Positions 33,278 through 41,178 of a stretch of DNA of 64,000 bases are shown in pieces. The notes under the pieces were generated by a model. That model was not told the DNA's origin. It made no database searches and was given only the letters and a program-made list of their open reading frames with translations. Numbering within the stretch: position 1 is the stretch's first letter; every line of letters starts with the position of its first letter. This DNA comes from Mesorhizobium huakuii. Lineage in GTDB: Bacteria; Pseudomonadota; Alphaproteobacteria; Rhizobiales; Rhizobiaceae. Location: positions 6,258,001 through 6,322,000 of the forward strand of contig NZ_CP050296.1 of NCBI RefSeq assembly GCF_014189455.1, read 5' to 3'. The translations under genes and the position numbers were made by a program.

Positions 33278-34063
33278 ATGCGTATTGCACTGCGTATCGC
33301 GCTCGCCGCATCGGCTGCGCTGCTGACGCTCGGCGTCGCCCAGGCCCAGGAGAAGACCCTGCGGATCGGCACCGAAGGCGCCTACCCCCCCTTCAACAAC
33401 CTGACCTCTGACGGCAAGCTCGTCGGCTTCGACATCGACATCGCCCAGGCGCTTTGCGACCAGATGAAGGTCAAGTGCACCTTCGTCGCCCAGGATTGGG
33501 ACGGCATCATCCCCGCACTTCAGGCCGGCAAGTTCGACGCCATCGTCGCTTCGATGTCGATCACGCCGGAGCGCAAGGAGAAGGTCGACTTCTCGCACAA
33601 ATACTACAACACGCCTTCGGCGCTCGCCGTGCCGAAAGACTCGACCCTGAAGGGCGTGACCAAGGCGGATCTCGCCGGCAAGACCATCGGTGTCGCCACG
33701 ACGACCACCCATTTCAACTATGCCTCGAAGACCTACACCGACAGCACCGTGAAGGGCTATCCGAGCAGCCCCGAGGAGCAGGCAGATCTTGCCAACGGTC
33801 GTCTCGACGCCATCGAGGACGATATCGTGGTGCTGCAGCAGTGGCTGGATTCGCCTGATGGCGCCTGCTGCAAGATTCTCGGCCAGCCGTCGCCGCAACC
33901 GGTCGAGATCTTCGGGCCGGGCGCCGGCATTGCCGTCCGCAAGGGCGAGACCGACCTGGTCAACAAGCTCAACGAGGCCATCGACGCCATCCGCGCCAAT
34001 GGAAAATACAAGGAAATCAACGACAAGTACTTCAAGTTCGACGTCTTCGGCGCCGAGTCCTGA
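33278..34063 (+). CDS. Amino-acid ABC transporter substrate-binding protein (LAO/octopine type)
   Basis: 261 aa from ATG 33278; the longer in-frame start at 33116 has no support. Signal peptide MRIALRIALAASAALLTLGV, cleaved near AQA. The family-3 binding signature is LRIGTEGAYPPFNNLTSDGK then GFDIDIAQALCDQM. SITPERKEKVDFSHKYYNTP is typical of basic-amino-acid and opine binders. Two permease genes follow, and a strong hairpin after it may keep this protein in excess. Confidence 0.93.
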   Translation: MRIALRIALAASAALLTLGVAQAQEKTLRIGTEGAYPPFNNLTSDGKLVGFDIDIAQALCDQMKVKCTFVAQDWDGIIPALQAGKFDAIVASMSITPERKEKVDFSHKYYNTPSALAVPKDSTLKGVTKADLAGKTIGVATTTTHFNYASKTYTDSTVKGYPSSPEEQADLANGRLDAIEDDIVVLQQWLDSPDGACCKILGQPSPQPVEIFGPGAGIAVRKGETDLVNKLNEAIDAIRANGKYKEINDKYFKFDVFGAES

Positions 34064-34076
34064 TAGACAGGATCAA

Positions 34077-34106
34077 GACGGCGGGAAAATTCCCGCCGTC
34101 TTTCTA
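34077..34106 (+). terminator. Partial terminator between binding protein and permease genes
   Basis: GACGGCGGGAA (34077-34087) pairs perfectly with TTCCCGCCGTC (34090-34100), followed by TTTCTATTC. The placement between the binding-protein and permease genes is typical of an attenuating hairpin that lets more transcripts end after the binding-protein gene. Confidence 0.8.
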
Positions 34107-34138
34107 TTCATCTTAGGCCGTGGGGATAAGACCTGTCG

Positions 34139-34858
34139 ATGCCAGCCCAGAGCATATGGACACTTCTCAGTTGGGGACCCGATGGCTGGAGTGACGATAT
34201 TGTTTATGGCGCACTGATCACCGTTGCGCTTGCGCTCGCCACCCTGCCGATCGGATTGACGATCGGCTTTTTCATTGCACTCGCCAAGCAGTCCGAAGAA
34301 CCTTCGCTACGCCTGGCCGCCAACATCTACACCACGGTCTTTCGCGGCCTGCCGGAACTGGTGACGCTCTTCCTGTTCTTCTTCGGCGTGCCGATCCTGC
34401 TGCAGCATCTCATCCGGTATTTTCGACCCGAAGCGACCATCGACGTCAACAGCTTCGTCGCCGGCATGATCGTGCTTGCCCTGATCTTCTCGTCCTATGC
34501 CAGCGAGGTTTTCCTGTCGGCCTTCCGTGCCATACCCAAAGGCCAGTATGAGGGGGGTTATGCCATTGGTCTTTCCTACGGGCAGACAATGCGCCTGGTG
34601 ATCGTGCCACAGCTGCTGCGCATTGCGTTTCCCGGCCTCGAGAATTGCTGGCTTAGCCTTTTGAAGGACACCTCACTGGTGTCTGTCGTCGGTCTTGCGG
34701 AGACGTTGCGCAACGCCGGCGTGGCCGCTCGTGTCACCAAGCATTCCTTCCTGTTTTACGGCGTAGCGGCTCTGGTCTTTCTTGCTCTGGCCGTCGTGTC
34801 GTCCTTCGCCACCAGCGCCATCTTGCGCTCGCTCGGCAAAAGGGAGGCACAACGATGA
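34139..34858 (+). CDS. Amino-acid ABC transporter permease (HisQ-like)
   Basis: 239 aa with five membrane segments (GALITVALALATLPIGLTIG at residue 24 onward). The permease EAA-like loop reads SAFRAIPKGQYEGGYAIGLS. It forms the membrane channel with the next gene's product. Stop and next start overlap by four bases (ATGA). Confidence 0.93.
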   Translation: MPAQSIWTLLSWGPDGWSDDIVYGALITVALALATLPIGLTIGFFIALAKQSEEPSLRLAANIYTTVFRGLPELVTLFLFFFGVPILLQHLIRYFRPEATIDVNSFVAGMIVLALIFSSYASEVFLSAFRAIPKGQYEGGYAIGLSYGQTMRLVIVPQLLRIAFPGLENCWLSLLKDTSLVSVVGLAETLRNAGVAARVTKHSFLFYGVAALVFLALAVVSSFATSAILRSLGKREAQR

Positions 34859-35676
34859 GCGCGACAGCCACCATGATCGAACGGCCACCACCGCGGGCCC
34901 GCGGTTGGCCGCGAAGGCGCGTCGTCGGCTACGGGCTGGTCTGCCTGTGGATTGCCTTTGGCCTCGGCATCGTCAGCTATCTCTTTTTTGCCTGGAACGC
35001 GGCCTTCTTCGCCAAATATGCGCCGGCCTATCTGCAAGGGCTTGGGGTAACGCTCGCGCTGGTTTCCATATCGATGGTGCTTGGTGCGATCCTGTCGGTG
35101 CCTGTCGCCTATGGGCGCATGTCCAGGAATCGCATCCTGTCCGGCCTTGCCTATTGCTACGTTTATTTCTTCCGGGGCACGCCGCTGCTGGTTCAGACGT
35201 TTCTGGTCTATTACGGGTTGGGGTCGTTCAGGCCTCAACTCCAGATGATCGGGCTCTGGGATTTCTTCAAGGACGCCTTCAACTGCGGCGTCTTCGCCTT
35301 TGCGCTCAACACCGCCGCCTACCAGGCCGAGATCCTGCGCGGCGCTATCGAGAGTGTGCCGAAGGGCCAATGGGAAGGCGCTGCCTCGCTCGGCCTGCAC
35401 AAACTGCAGACGCTGCGCAAGATCGTCCTGCCGCAAGCGCTGGTCGTCGCCTTGCGGCCTTACGGCAATGAGCTGATCCTGATGGTCAAGGCTTCGGCGA
35501 TCGTCGCCATCATCACCGTCTACGACCTGATGGGCAATGCAAAACTCGCCTTCGCCAACTCCTTCGACATCCAGTCCTATATCTGGGTCGCCCTGGTGTA
35601 CCTCGTGATGGTCGAGCTGTTGCGCCATGCCATCGAATGGATCGAGCGCCGGATCACCATCCATCTGAAACGCTGA
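34855..35676 (+). CDS. Amino-acid ABC transporter permease (HisM-like)
   Basis: 273 aa with a longer N-terminal region (ERPPPRARGWPRRR) before the first helix and five main membrane segments. The conserved loop is RGAIESVPKGQWEGAASLGL. No ATPase gene follows; after it come a repeat and a dehydrogenase. The ATP-binding subunit must be encoded elsewhere or shared with another system. Confidence 0.93.
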   Translation: MSATATMIERPPPRARGWPRRRVVGYGLVCLWIAFGLGIVSYLFFAWNAAFFAKYAPAYLQGLGVTLALVSISMVLGAILSVPVAYGRMSRNRILSGLAYCYVYFFRGTPLLVQTFLVYYGLGSFRPQLQMIGLWDFFKDAFNCGVFAFALNTAAYQAEILRGAIESVPKGQWEGAASLGLHKLQTLRKIVLPQALVVALRPYGNELILMVKASAIVAIITVYDLMGNAKLAFANSFDIQSYIWVALVYLVMVELLRHAIEWIERRITIHLKR

Positions 35677-35737
35677 CGGGTTCCCATACTGTACCAGTCG
35701 ATCGTGCCACAGGCGTCTTGACGAATTGAGCGCAGAG

Positions 35738-35846
35738 CCTAGAACGGTTCACCGTTTCGCAGAAACGCCGAACCGCTCTATCTCTTTGTTTTGACGCAAT
35801 TCCTGTGGGAAAACCGCTTCACACTTTTCCTGGAATTGCTCTAGAG
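35738..35846. repeat. Rhizobial intergenic palindromic repeat
   Basis: About 109 bp with two nested inverted repeats: GAACGGTTCACCGTTTC against GAAACGCCGAACCGCTC, and GCAATTCC...GGAAAA against TTTTCC...GGAATTGC. I recognise this sequence as a very common dispersed intergenic element in Mesorhizobium and related genomes; I am not sure of its published name. It has no gene and ends about 40 bases before the next ATG, so it may be transcribed into that mRNA's leader. Confidence 0.8.
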
Positions 35847-35885
35847 CTTTCGCAGCAATTTCGTTTTCGTCTGAAGGGCAAGTTC

Positions 35886-36755
35886 ATGGCATCTGTGGCA
35901 TTTCTCGGTCTTGGCGTTATGGGCTACCCCATGGCGGCACACCTCAGGAACAAGGGCGGCCACGACGTCACCGTCTACAACCGCACCAGGGCCAAGGCCG
36001 AGCAGTGGGTCGGCCAACATGGCGGCAGCCTGGCAGTGACGCCGGTAGAGGCAGCCAAGGACAAGGACTTCGTCTTTTCCTGCGTCGGCAATGACGATGA
36101 TCTGCGCTCGGTGACGACAGGCCCGGACGGCGCCTTCAAATCAATGAAGAAAGGTTCGGTCTTCATCGACAACACCACGGCATCGGCGGAAGTCGCGCGC
36201 GAATTGGCGGCAGCCGCGCAAGCCGGCGGGTTCTCGTTTCTCGATGCGCCGGTTTCCGGTGGCCAGGCCGGCGCCGAGAACGGCGTGCTGACCGTCATGG
36301 TCGGCGGCGACCAGGCTGCCTTCGACAGGGCCAGGCCGGTCATCGACGCCTATGCCCGCATGGTCGGGCTGATGGGTTCGGCGGGCGCCGGCCAGCTGAC
36401 CAAGATGATCAACCAGATCTGCATCGCCGGACTGGTTCAGGGACTGTCGGAAGGCATCCATTTCGGCAAGAAGGCCGGGCTCGACATCGAAAAGGTGATC
36501 GAGGTGATTTCCAAGGGTGCGGCCGGCTCCTGGCAGATGGAAAACCGGCACAAGACCATGAATGCCAGCAAATACGATTTCGGCTTCGCCGTCGACTGGA
36601 TGCGCAAGGACCTCGGCATCTGCCTGGCTGAAGCCGACCGTAACGGCGCCAGGCTGCCGGTGACCGCGCTTGTCGATCAGTTCTACAAGGATGTGCAGGC
36701 CATGGGCGGCAAGCGCTGGGACACGTCTTCGCTGCTGGCGCGCCTGGAGAAGTAG
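35886..36755 (+). CDS. 3-hydroxyisobutyrate dehydrogenase-like NAD(P)-dependent oxidoreductase
   Basis: 289 aa from ATG 35886. Rossmann motif VAFLGLGVMGYPMAAHLRNK at the N-terminus; substrate block DAPVSGGQAGAENGVLTVMV (about residue 121) and catalytic Lys in GQLTKMINQICIAG (about residue 172). This is the beta-hydroxyacid dehydrogenase family (MmsB, GarR, tartronate semialdehyde reductase); the precise substrate cannot be told. It begins six bases before the alkD-like gene's start region on the same strand. Confidence 0.9.
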   Translation: MASVAFLGLGVMGYPMAAHLRNKGGHDVTVYNRTRAKAEQWVGQHGGSLAVTPVEAAKDKDFVFSCVGNDDDLRSVTTGPDGAFKSMKKGSVFIDNTTASAEVARELAAAAQAGGFSFLDAPVSGGQAGAENGVLTVMVGGDQAAFDRARPVIDAYARMVGLMGSAGAGQLTKMINQICIAGLVQGLSEGIHFGKKAGLDIEKVIEVISKGAAGSWQMENRHKTMNASKYDFGFAVDWMRKDLGICLAEADRNGARLPVTALVDQFYKDVQAMGGKRWDTSSLLARLEK

Positions 36756-36761
36756 GCGACC

Positions 36762-37496
36762 ATGTCCCTGCCCGCTCCAGACTGGACCGCGCAGGATATC
36801 GTCGCGCACCTGCGCTCAATCGGCACCGAGGAAAACCGCGCCGGCATGGCACGGTTCGGCATCAACACGGCGACCGCGCTTGGCGTCGGCAATACGGATT
36901 TGCGGCCATTGGCGCGCAAGCTCAAGCGCAACCACGGACGGTCCCTGGCGCTGTGGGCCAGCGGCATTCGCGAAGCGCGGCTGCTGGCGGCTTTCACCGG
37001 CGAGCCGAAGAAGATCGCCATCGAAGAATGTCGCCGCTGGGCCGGCGATTTCGATTCCTGGGAAATCGTCGATACCGTCTCTGACCTGTTCGTCGACACG
37101 CCGTTCTGGCGCGAACTGGTCGAAGAGTTCGCCGCCGACGAGCGCGAATTCGTCCGCCGCACGGCCTTTGCCATGCTGGCCTGGGCGGCCGTGCATCTGA
37201 AAAAGGAACCGGACGCGACGTTCCTGTCCTATTTGCCTCTGATCGAAGCGCATGCCAGCGATGAGCGCAACTTCGTCAGGAAAGCCGTCAACTGGGCGCT
37301 GCGGCAGATCGGCAAACGCTCGATGAGCCTGCACGCCCCTGCCCTTGCGCTGGCCCAGAAGCTTGCCGACTCCCCCGGACAAGACCGCGCGCTGGATCGG
37401 CAAGGACGCCGTGAAGGAACTGTCGGATGCCAAAACGCTCGAACGCCTCGCCATCAGAAACGTTTGACCTTGCCAATATCCGCTTCATCGAGGTGA
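36762..37496 (+). CDS. DNA alkylation repair protein (AlkD-like HEAT repeat), 3' frameshift
   Basis: Helical-repeat protein: DIVAHLRSIGTEENRAGMAR at the start, WEIVDTVSDLFVDTPFWREL, FVRRTAFAMLAWAAVH and NFVRKAVNWALRQIGKRS, as in AlkD-type glycosylases or paralogues. After LADSP (about residue 205) the frame turns into Arg-rich nonsense. Removing one C from the CCCCC run at 37373-37377 restores DKTARWIGKDAVKELSDAKT and a stop at 37467. So either a real frameshift or a homopolymer error. Only the last about 30 residues are affected. Confidence 0.85.
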   Translation: MSLPAPDWTAQDIVAHLRSIGTEENRAGMARFGINTATALGVGNTDLRPLARKLKRNHGRSLALWASGIREARLLAAFTGEPKKIAIEECRRWAGDFDSWEIVDTVSDLFVDTPFWRELVEEFAADEREFVRRTAFAMLAWAAVHLKKEPDATFLSYLPLIEAHASDERNFVRKAVNWALRQIGKRSMSLHAPALALAQKLADSPGQDRALDRQGRREGTVGCQNARTPRHQKRLTLPISASSR

Positions 37497-38005
37497 CGCC
37501 GGCAACACGCCGCAATTTCGAGACTTTGTTCGAGCAGCCGGGTGCGCCGAAATACTGCTGGTGCATGGCCTGGCGGCACTCCGGCCGCGAGCACATCCAG
37601 AACGATGAAAAGAAGCGTCAGATGACAGCGCTCATCGATGCCGGAACCCCGGTCGGCATCCTCGCCGAGATCGACGGCAAGACCGTCGGCTGGTGCTCGG
37701 TTGCGCCGCGCGAGACTTATCGCAGGCTTTCAAAGCAGCAGGATGACAGTGAGACAGGCGTATGGTCGATCGCCTGTTTCTATGTGCCGAGGGTTTTGCG
37801 CGGCGTCGGCCTTGCATCTGCCTTGCTCGATGCAGCCATTGACCATGCCTTCGCCAAGGGAGCGCGCATCATTGAGGCCTATCCGGTGGCCGAGGCGTCG
37901 CCGAGTTACCGTTTCATGGGCTTTCGCGACATGTTTGCGGCGCGCGGCTTCCACGAGGCCGGCATGGCCGGTTCTCGCCGACATGTGATGCGTCTCGAGC
38001 ATTGA
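37427..38005 (+). CDS. GNAT family N-acetyltransferase
   Basis: 192 aa. Seen are FFYVPRVLRGVGLASALLDA-type acetyl-CoA loop (ACFYVPRVLRGVGLASALLD, about residue 120) and a Trp/Cys-rich early block CWCMAWRHSGREH. Substrate unknown. The start at ATG 37427 overlaps the 3' end of the AlkD-like gene by 70 bases as read, or 41 if the latter is corrected. Confidence 0.8.
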   Translation: MPKRSNASPSETFDLANIRFIEVTPATRRNFETLFEQPGAPKYCWCMAWRHSGREHIQNDEKKRQMTALIDAGTPVGILAEIDGKTVGWCSVAPRETYRRLSKQQDDSETGVWSIACFYVPRVLRGVGLASALLDAAIDHAFAKGARIIEAYPVAEASPSYRFMGFRDMFAARGFHEAGMAGSRRHVMRLEH

Positions 38006-38050
38006 CCTCATGGACCTCGGCGTCTTTACTCCCAGGCAAAGGAAGCGGCC

Positions 38051-38614
38051 ATGAACCATTTCAGATCAAGCTTCGCGCTCGCGGCCGCGCTGTCTCTCTC
38101 CGCCGCCGGCGCTTCGGCCGAGACCATGCACATATTCTGGAAGGATTTGCGGCCAGCGAGCCAGGCGGTTGCCGAAGACGCCGGCCTGCCGATGATCGCG
38201 GCAAAATTGCCCGATCATGGCGAAACGCTGTCCGTGGATTTGCAGGATAAGACCATACAATTAGCCGGCTATGCATTGCCGGTCGATCGTGACGGCGATC
38301 TCGTCTATCAGTTCCTGCTGGTGCCCTGGACGGGCGCGTGCAGCCACATGCCGACGCCACCGCCCAACCAGATCGTGCTGGTCACGCCAGCCCATCCCTA
38401 CAAGATGTCGCAAGCCTACCAGTCGGTTGCCGTCACCGGTGCGCTGAAGCCGGACATGGAGAAAAGCCAGCTGTTCATTCTCGACGGCGTCAGCGTCATC
38501 CAGTCCGGCTACACCGTGCGCAAGGCGGAGGTGGTCGGCGTCGACAGCGTGCCGGACTCCGTCACCTTGCCGGTGAACTCACCGTGGAGTTTCCTCAACA
38601 AGAAGAAGAATTGA
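38051..38614 (+). CDS. DUF3299 domain secreted protein
   Basis: 187 aa. Signal peptide ending at ASA. DUF3299 is recognised by LAGYALPVDRDGDLVYQFLL, VPWTGACSHMPTPPPNQIVL and a GYTVRKAEVVGV end. These are periplasmic proteins, often near lipoprotein-transport genes; the role is unsettled. Confidence 0.85.
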   Translation: MNHFRSSFALAAALSLSAAGASAETMHIFWKDLRPASQAVAEDAGLPMIAAKLPDHGETLSVDLQDKTIQLAGYALPVDRDGDLVYQFLLVPWTGACSHMPTPPPNQIVLVTPAHPYKMSQAYQSVAVTGALKPDMEKSQLFILDGVSVIQSGYTVRKAEVVGVDSVPDSVTLPVNSPWSFLNKKKN

Positions 38615-38620
38615 TCGCGC

Positions 38621-39112
38621 TCAGGCCGCGTTGGCACCCGATTCCTTGTCCAGCACCATGTAGTCGAGCGGGATTTCGGTCGTGTATTTGATCTGCTCCA
38701 TGGCGAAGGACGACGAGACGTCACGGATTTCGATCTTGGCGATCAGCCGCTTGTAGAAGGCGTCGTAGGCGGCGATGTCGGGCACGACGACGCGCAAGAG
38801 ATAGTCGACGTCGCCGCTCATGCGGTAGAACTCGACCACCTCGGGAAACTCCTGGATAACCTCGGAAAACCGCCGCAGCCATTCATGGCTGTGCGAGTTG
38901 GTGCGGATCGAGACGAAGACGGTGACCCGCACATTGACCTTTTCGTGGTCGAGAATGGCGACGCGCCGCTTGATGACGCCCTCCTCCTCGAGCTTCTGGA
39001 TGCGGCGCCAGCAAGGCGTGGTCGACAGGCCGACTTTCTTGGCGACATCGGCCACCGCGAGCGTCGCGTCCTCCTGCAGGAGGCGGAGGATTTTTCGGTC
39101 AAGGCGGTCCAT
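38621..39112 (-). CDS. Lrp/AsnC family transcriptional regulator
   Basis: 163 aa. Helix-turn-helix DRLDRKILRLLQEDATLAVA, DVAKKVGLSTTPCWRRIQKL at the N-terminus and a RAM ligand domain (VNVRVTVFVSIRTNSHSHEW, GDVDYLLRVVVPDIAAYDAF). This is a leucine-responsive/AsnC-type regulator of amino-acid metabolism; targets cannot be told. It is followed on the same strand by a uracil-DNA glycosylase-like gene upstream of its promoter. Confidence 0.93.
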   Translation of the reverse strand: MDRLDRKILRLLQEDATLAVADVAKKVGLSTTPCWRRIQKLEEEGVIKRRVAILDHEKVNVRVTVFVSIRTNSHSHEWLRRFSEVIQEFPEVVEFYRMSGDVDYLLRVVVPDIAAYDAFYKRLIAKIEIRDVSSSFAMEQIKYTTEIPLDYMVLDKESGANAA

Positions 39113-39219
39113 TAGAGGCTCCTGGAGGAATGTTTATCTATACTCCCTCTTATTCCAGGCTTTCACAAGAAAGAAATTCTGCCAATCGCTACAAAAGCGA
39201 GTGATTTCTTGCTGAATGC

Positions 39220-39894
39220 CTAAGCGAGGCGATAGCGGATTTCCGAACGCAGGAAAGGCAGCAAATCCATTTCAAACCACGGATTCTGCTTCAACCAGCC
39301 GCTGTTGCGCCAGGACGGATGCGGCAGCGGCAACACTTTCGCACCGACGGAATTCTCCCAGATGGCGCGCCAGTCCATCACCGTTTCCGTCAGCGAGGGA
39401 CGGCGCGCGGCGCCCATGTGCCAGGACTGCGCATAGATGCCGATCGTCAGCACCAGGTCGATCCGCGGCATCAGCGCCATCAAGGGCACGCGCCAGGCCG
39501 GCGCGCATTCGCGCCTTGGCGGCAGGTCACCGCCCTTGGCATCCTGGCCGGGAAAGCAGAAGCCCATCGGAACGATAGCGAATTTCTCGATGTCGTAGAA
39601 TTCGTCGCTGGTCACGCCGAGCCAGCTGCGCAATCGGTCGCCCGAGGCATCGGTGAACGGCATGCCCGACAGGTGCACCTTGGTTCCCGGCGCCTGGCTG
39701 GCGATCAGGATGCGGGCGCCGGACGAAGGCCGCAGCACCGGTCGCGGCTCATGCGGCAGCGGTTTGCCGACGGGATTTTCGACGCAGATGCGGCAGGCCC
39801 GGACCTTTGCGGCAAAACTGTCCAGTTCCACGCTCAAGCGGCGGCACTCGGCCGGCTGGAGATCGCCTGATGCCAACGCAGCACATTGGTGCAT
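39220..39894 (-). CDS. Uracil-DNA glycosylase family protein
   Basis: 224 aa. Cys-rich start KVRACRICVENPVG, then the active loop ILIASQAPGTKVHLSGMPFT and C-terminal LPLPHPSWRNSGWLKQNPWF, as in the UDG superfamily (family 4/5-like). It would remove damaged bases from DNA. The start overlaps the GST gene by 61 bases; TTG 39837, overlapping the GST stop as TTGA, is an alternative. The Fe-S Cys pattern is incomplete, so activity is uncertain. Confidence 0.8.
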   Translation of the reverse strand: MHQCAALASGDLQPAECRRLSVELDSFAAKVRACRICVENPVGKPLPHEPRPVLRPSSGARILIASQAPGTKVHLSGMPFTDASGDRLRSWLGVTSDEFYDIEKFAIVPMGFCFPGQDAKGGDLPPRRECAPAWRVPLMALMPRIDLVLTIGIYAQSWHMGAARRPSLTETVMDWRAIWENSVGAKVLPLPHPSWRNSGWLKQNPWFEMDLLPFLRSEIRYRLA

Positions 39895-40445
39895 TCTTCC
39901 GGCACCCTGATGCGCGCCGGCTTCATGAAGTCGATCGCGATCAGGCCGGTGATATCGGCAATCGAATAGCTGTCGCCGGCGGCGAATTCCCGGCTCGCCA
40001 ACTCGCCGTCGAGGATTTTCAGGAATTCGATTGCCTTTGGTTTATTGGCCTCGCCCCATTCGGGGATCTGCGGAATTTCCCATTCCTTCATCGCTGGATG
40101 GATATGGCGAAAGGCCTGCGCGACGCAGCTCAGCAAATTGAACTCCATCCGCCTCTGCCACATCTCGACCTGCGCCTTGCCGAGCGCGCCACGTCCGAAC
40201 AGGGCCGGCTCGGGATGCAACTCCTCGAAATAGCGGCAGATGGCGACGGATTCGGTGATGACGGTGCCATCATCAAGCTCCAGCACCGGCAGGCGCTGCA
40301 AAGGGTTGCGCGAGCTCACCGTCTGGCCCTTGTGCTCCAAAGCGCCCATGTCGACGGACACCAGCGGAACCGTGATCCCCTTCTCGGCAAGGAAAACACG
40401 AACCCGCCTTGGGTTGGGCGCCCGGCCTCCATCGAAGAGTTTCAT
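39834..40445 (-). CDS. Glutathione S-transferase family protein
   Basis: 203 aa from ATG 40445 with GGGAGG upstream (a longer frame reaches 40472). N-terminal thioredoxin-like domain MKLFDGGRAPNPRRVRVFLA with RNPLQRLPVLELDDGTVITE and SVAICRYFEE (glutathione site); helical C-terminal domain with SIADITGLIAIDFM. Cytosolic detoxification or isomerase enzyme, substrate unknown. Confidence 0.9.
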   Translation of the reverse strand: MKLFDGGRAPNPRRVRVFLAEKGITVPLVSVDMGALEHKGQTVSSRNPLQRLPVLELDDGTVITESVAICRYFEELHPEPALFGRGALGKAQVEMWQRRMEFNLLSCVAQAFRHIHPAMKEWEIPQIPEWGEANKPKAIEFLKILDGELASREFAAGDSYSIADITGLIAIDFMKPARIRVPEECTNVLRWHQAISSRPSAAA

Positions 40446-40478
40446 TCGATCCTCCCTTTCCTTCCAAACCAATACGCC

Positions 40479-41102
40479 TCACCAGAAGCGAAAAATCTCC
40501 CGCACGGCGTCGCCGATCGACGCCAGCGTGCCGTGTTTTCGCTCCACGACCTCACCGTGATGGCTGTCGCGCCAGTCCTGCGGCTGGTCGAACGTACCTG
40601 CCCAGATACCGGCTTTTGCCGCGCGGGCAGCCGCTTGCTCACTTTCGTAGTCGCCAAAGGCAACGGCCCAGCCCGCCTCGACCTGGGCGCGGTTGAGGTC
40701 TATCCCGCCAGCCTTGCAGTCGCCGAGCAGCCGGCCATAGCGGTCCCGCTGCCAGCCGCTGCAGGTGACCGGCTTGCCGGCGATCAGGCGCACCAGCGAT
40801 TGGCGCGCAAGCGTGCCACAGGCATAGTCAGTGCCGTTTCTGCGGCAGGTCTGGGTGTACTCCGGCGCGTCGATGCCGCGCATGCGGATGCGCTCGGTGC
40901 CGAGCGTGATCGAATCGCCATCATTGATGATGGCAGCACCTTGCGTCTGGCGCGTTTCCACCCGATCGAGGCGCGCCGCCAACAGGATCAGCAGCCCCAG
41001 TATGAGAGCAGCCAGCCCGTAGTCCAGCACTTTGCGCCACAGGCTTCTCGGGCCTGGCGCCGCGTACCGCCGACGCGATCTCGGCGACCAGGAACGGCTC
41101 AT
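40479..41102 (-). CDS. Thermonuclease (SNase-like) family protein
   Basis: 207 aa with an N-terminal membrane anchor (residues 28-45) after a basic tail. The nuclease fold is shown by INDGDSITLGTERIRMRGID, APEYTQTCRRNGTDYACG, QRDRYGRLLGDCKAGG and LNRAQVEAGWAVAFGDY, including the Arg and Asp/Glu of the active site. It is membrane-tethered and probably periplasmic. Confidence 0.88.
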   Translation of the reverse strand: MSRSWSPRSRRRYAAPGPRSLWRKVLDYGLAALILGLLILLAARLDRVETRQTQGAAIINDGDSITLGTERIRMRGIDAPEYTQTCRRNGTDYACGTLARQSLVRLIAGKPVTCSGWQRDRYGRLLGDCKAGGIDLNRAQVEAGWAVAFGDYESEQAAARAAKAGIWAGTFDQPQDWRDSHHGEVVERKHGTLASIGDAVREIFRFW

Positions 41103-41178
41103 ATGGCAAACGGTTGGTTAATCATTCGAACGTAGCTTAACACCTTGAAATCGCTGCGCGCATAAATTGAAGCTTTTG

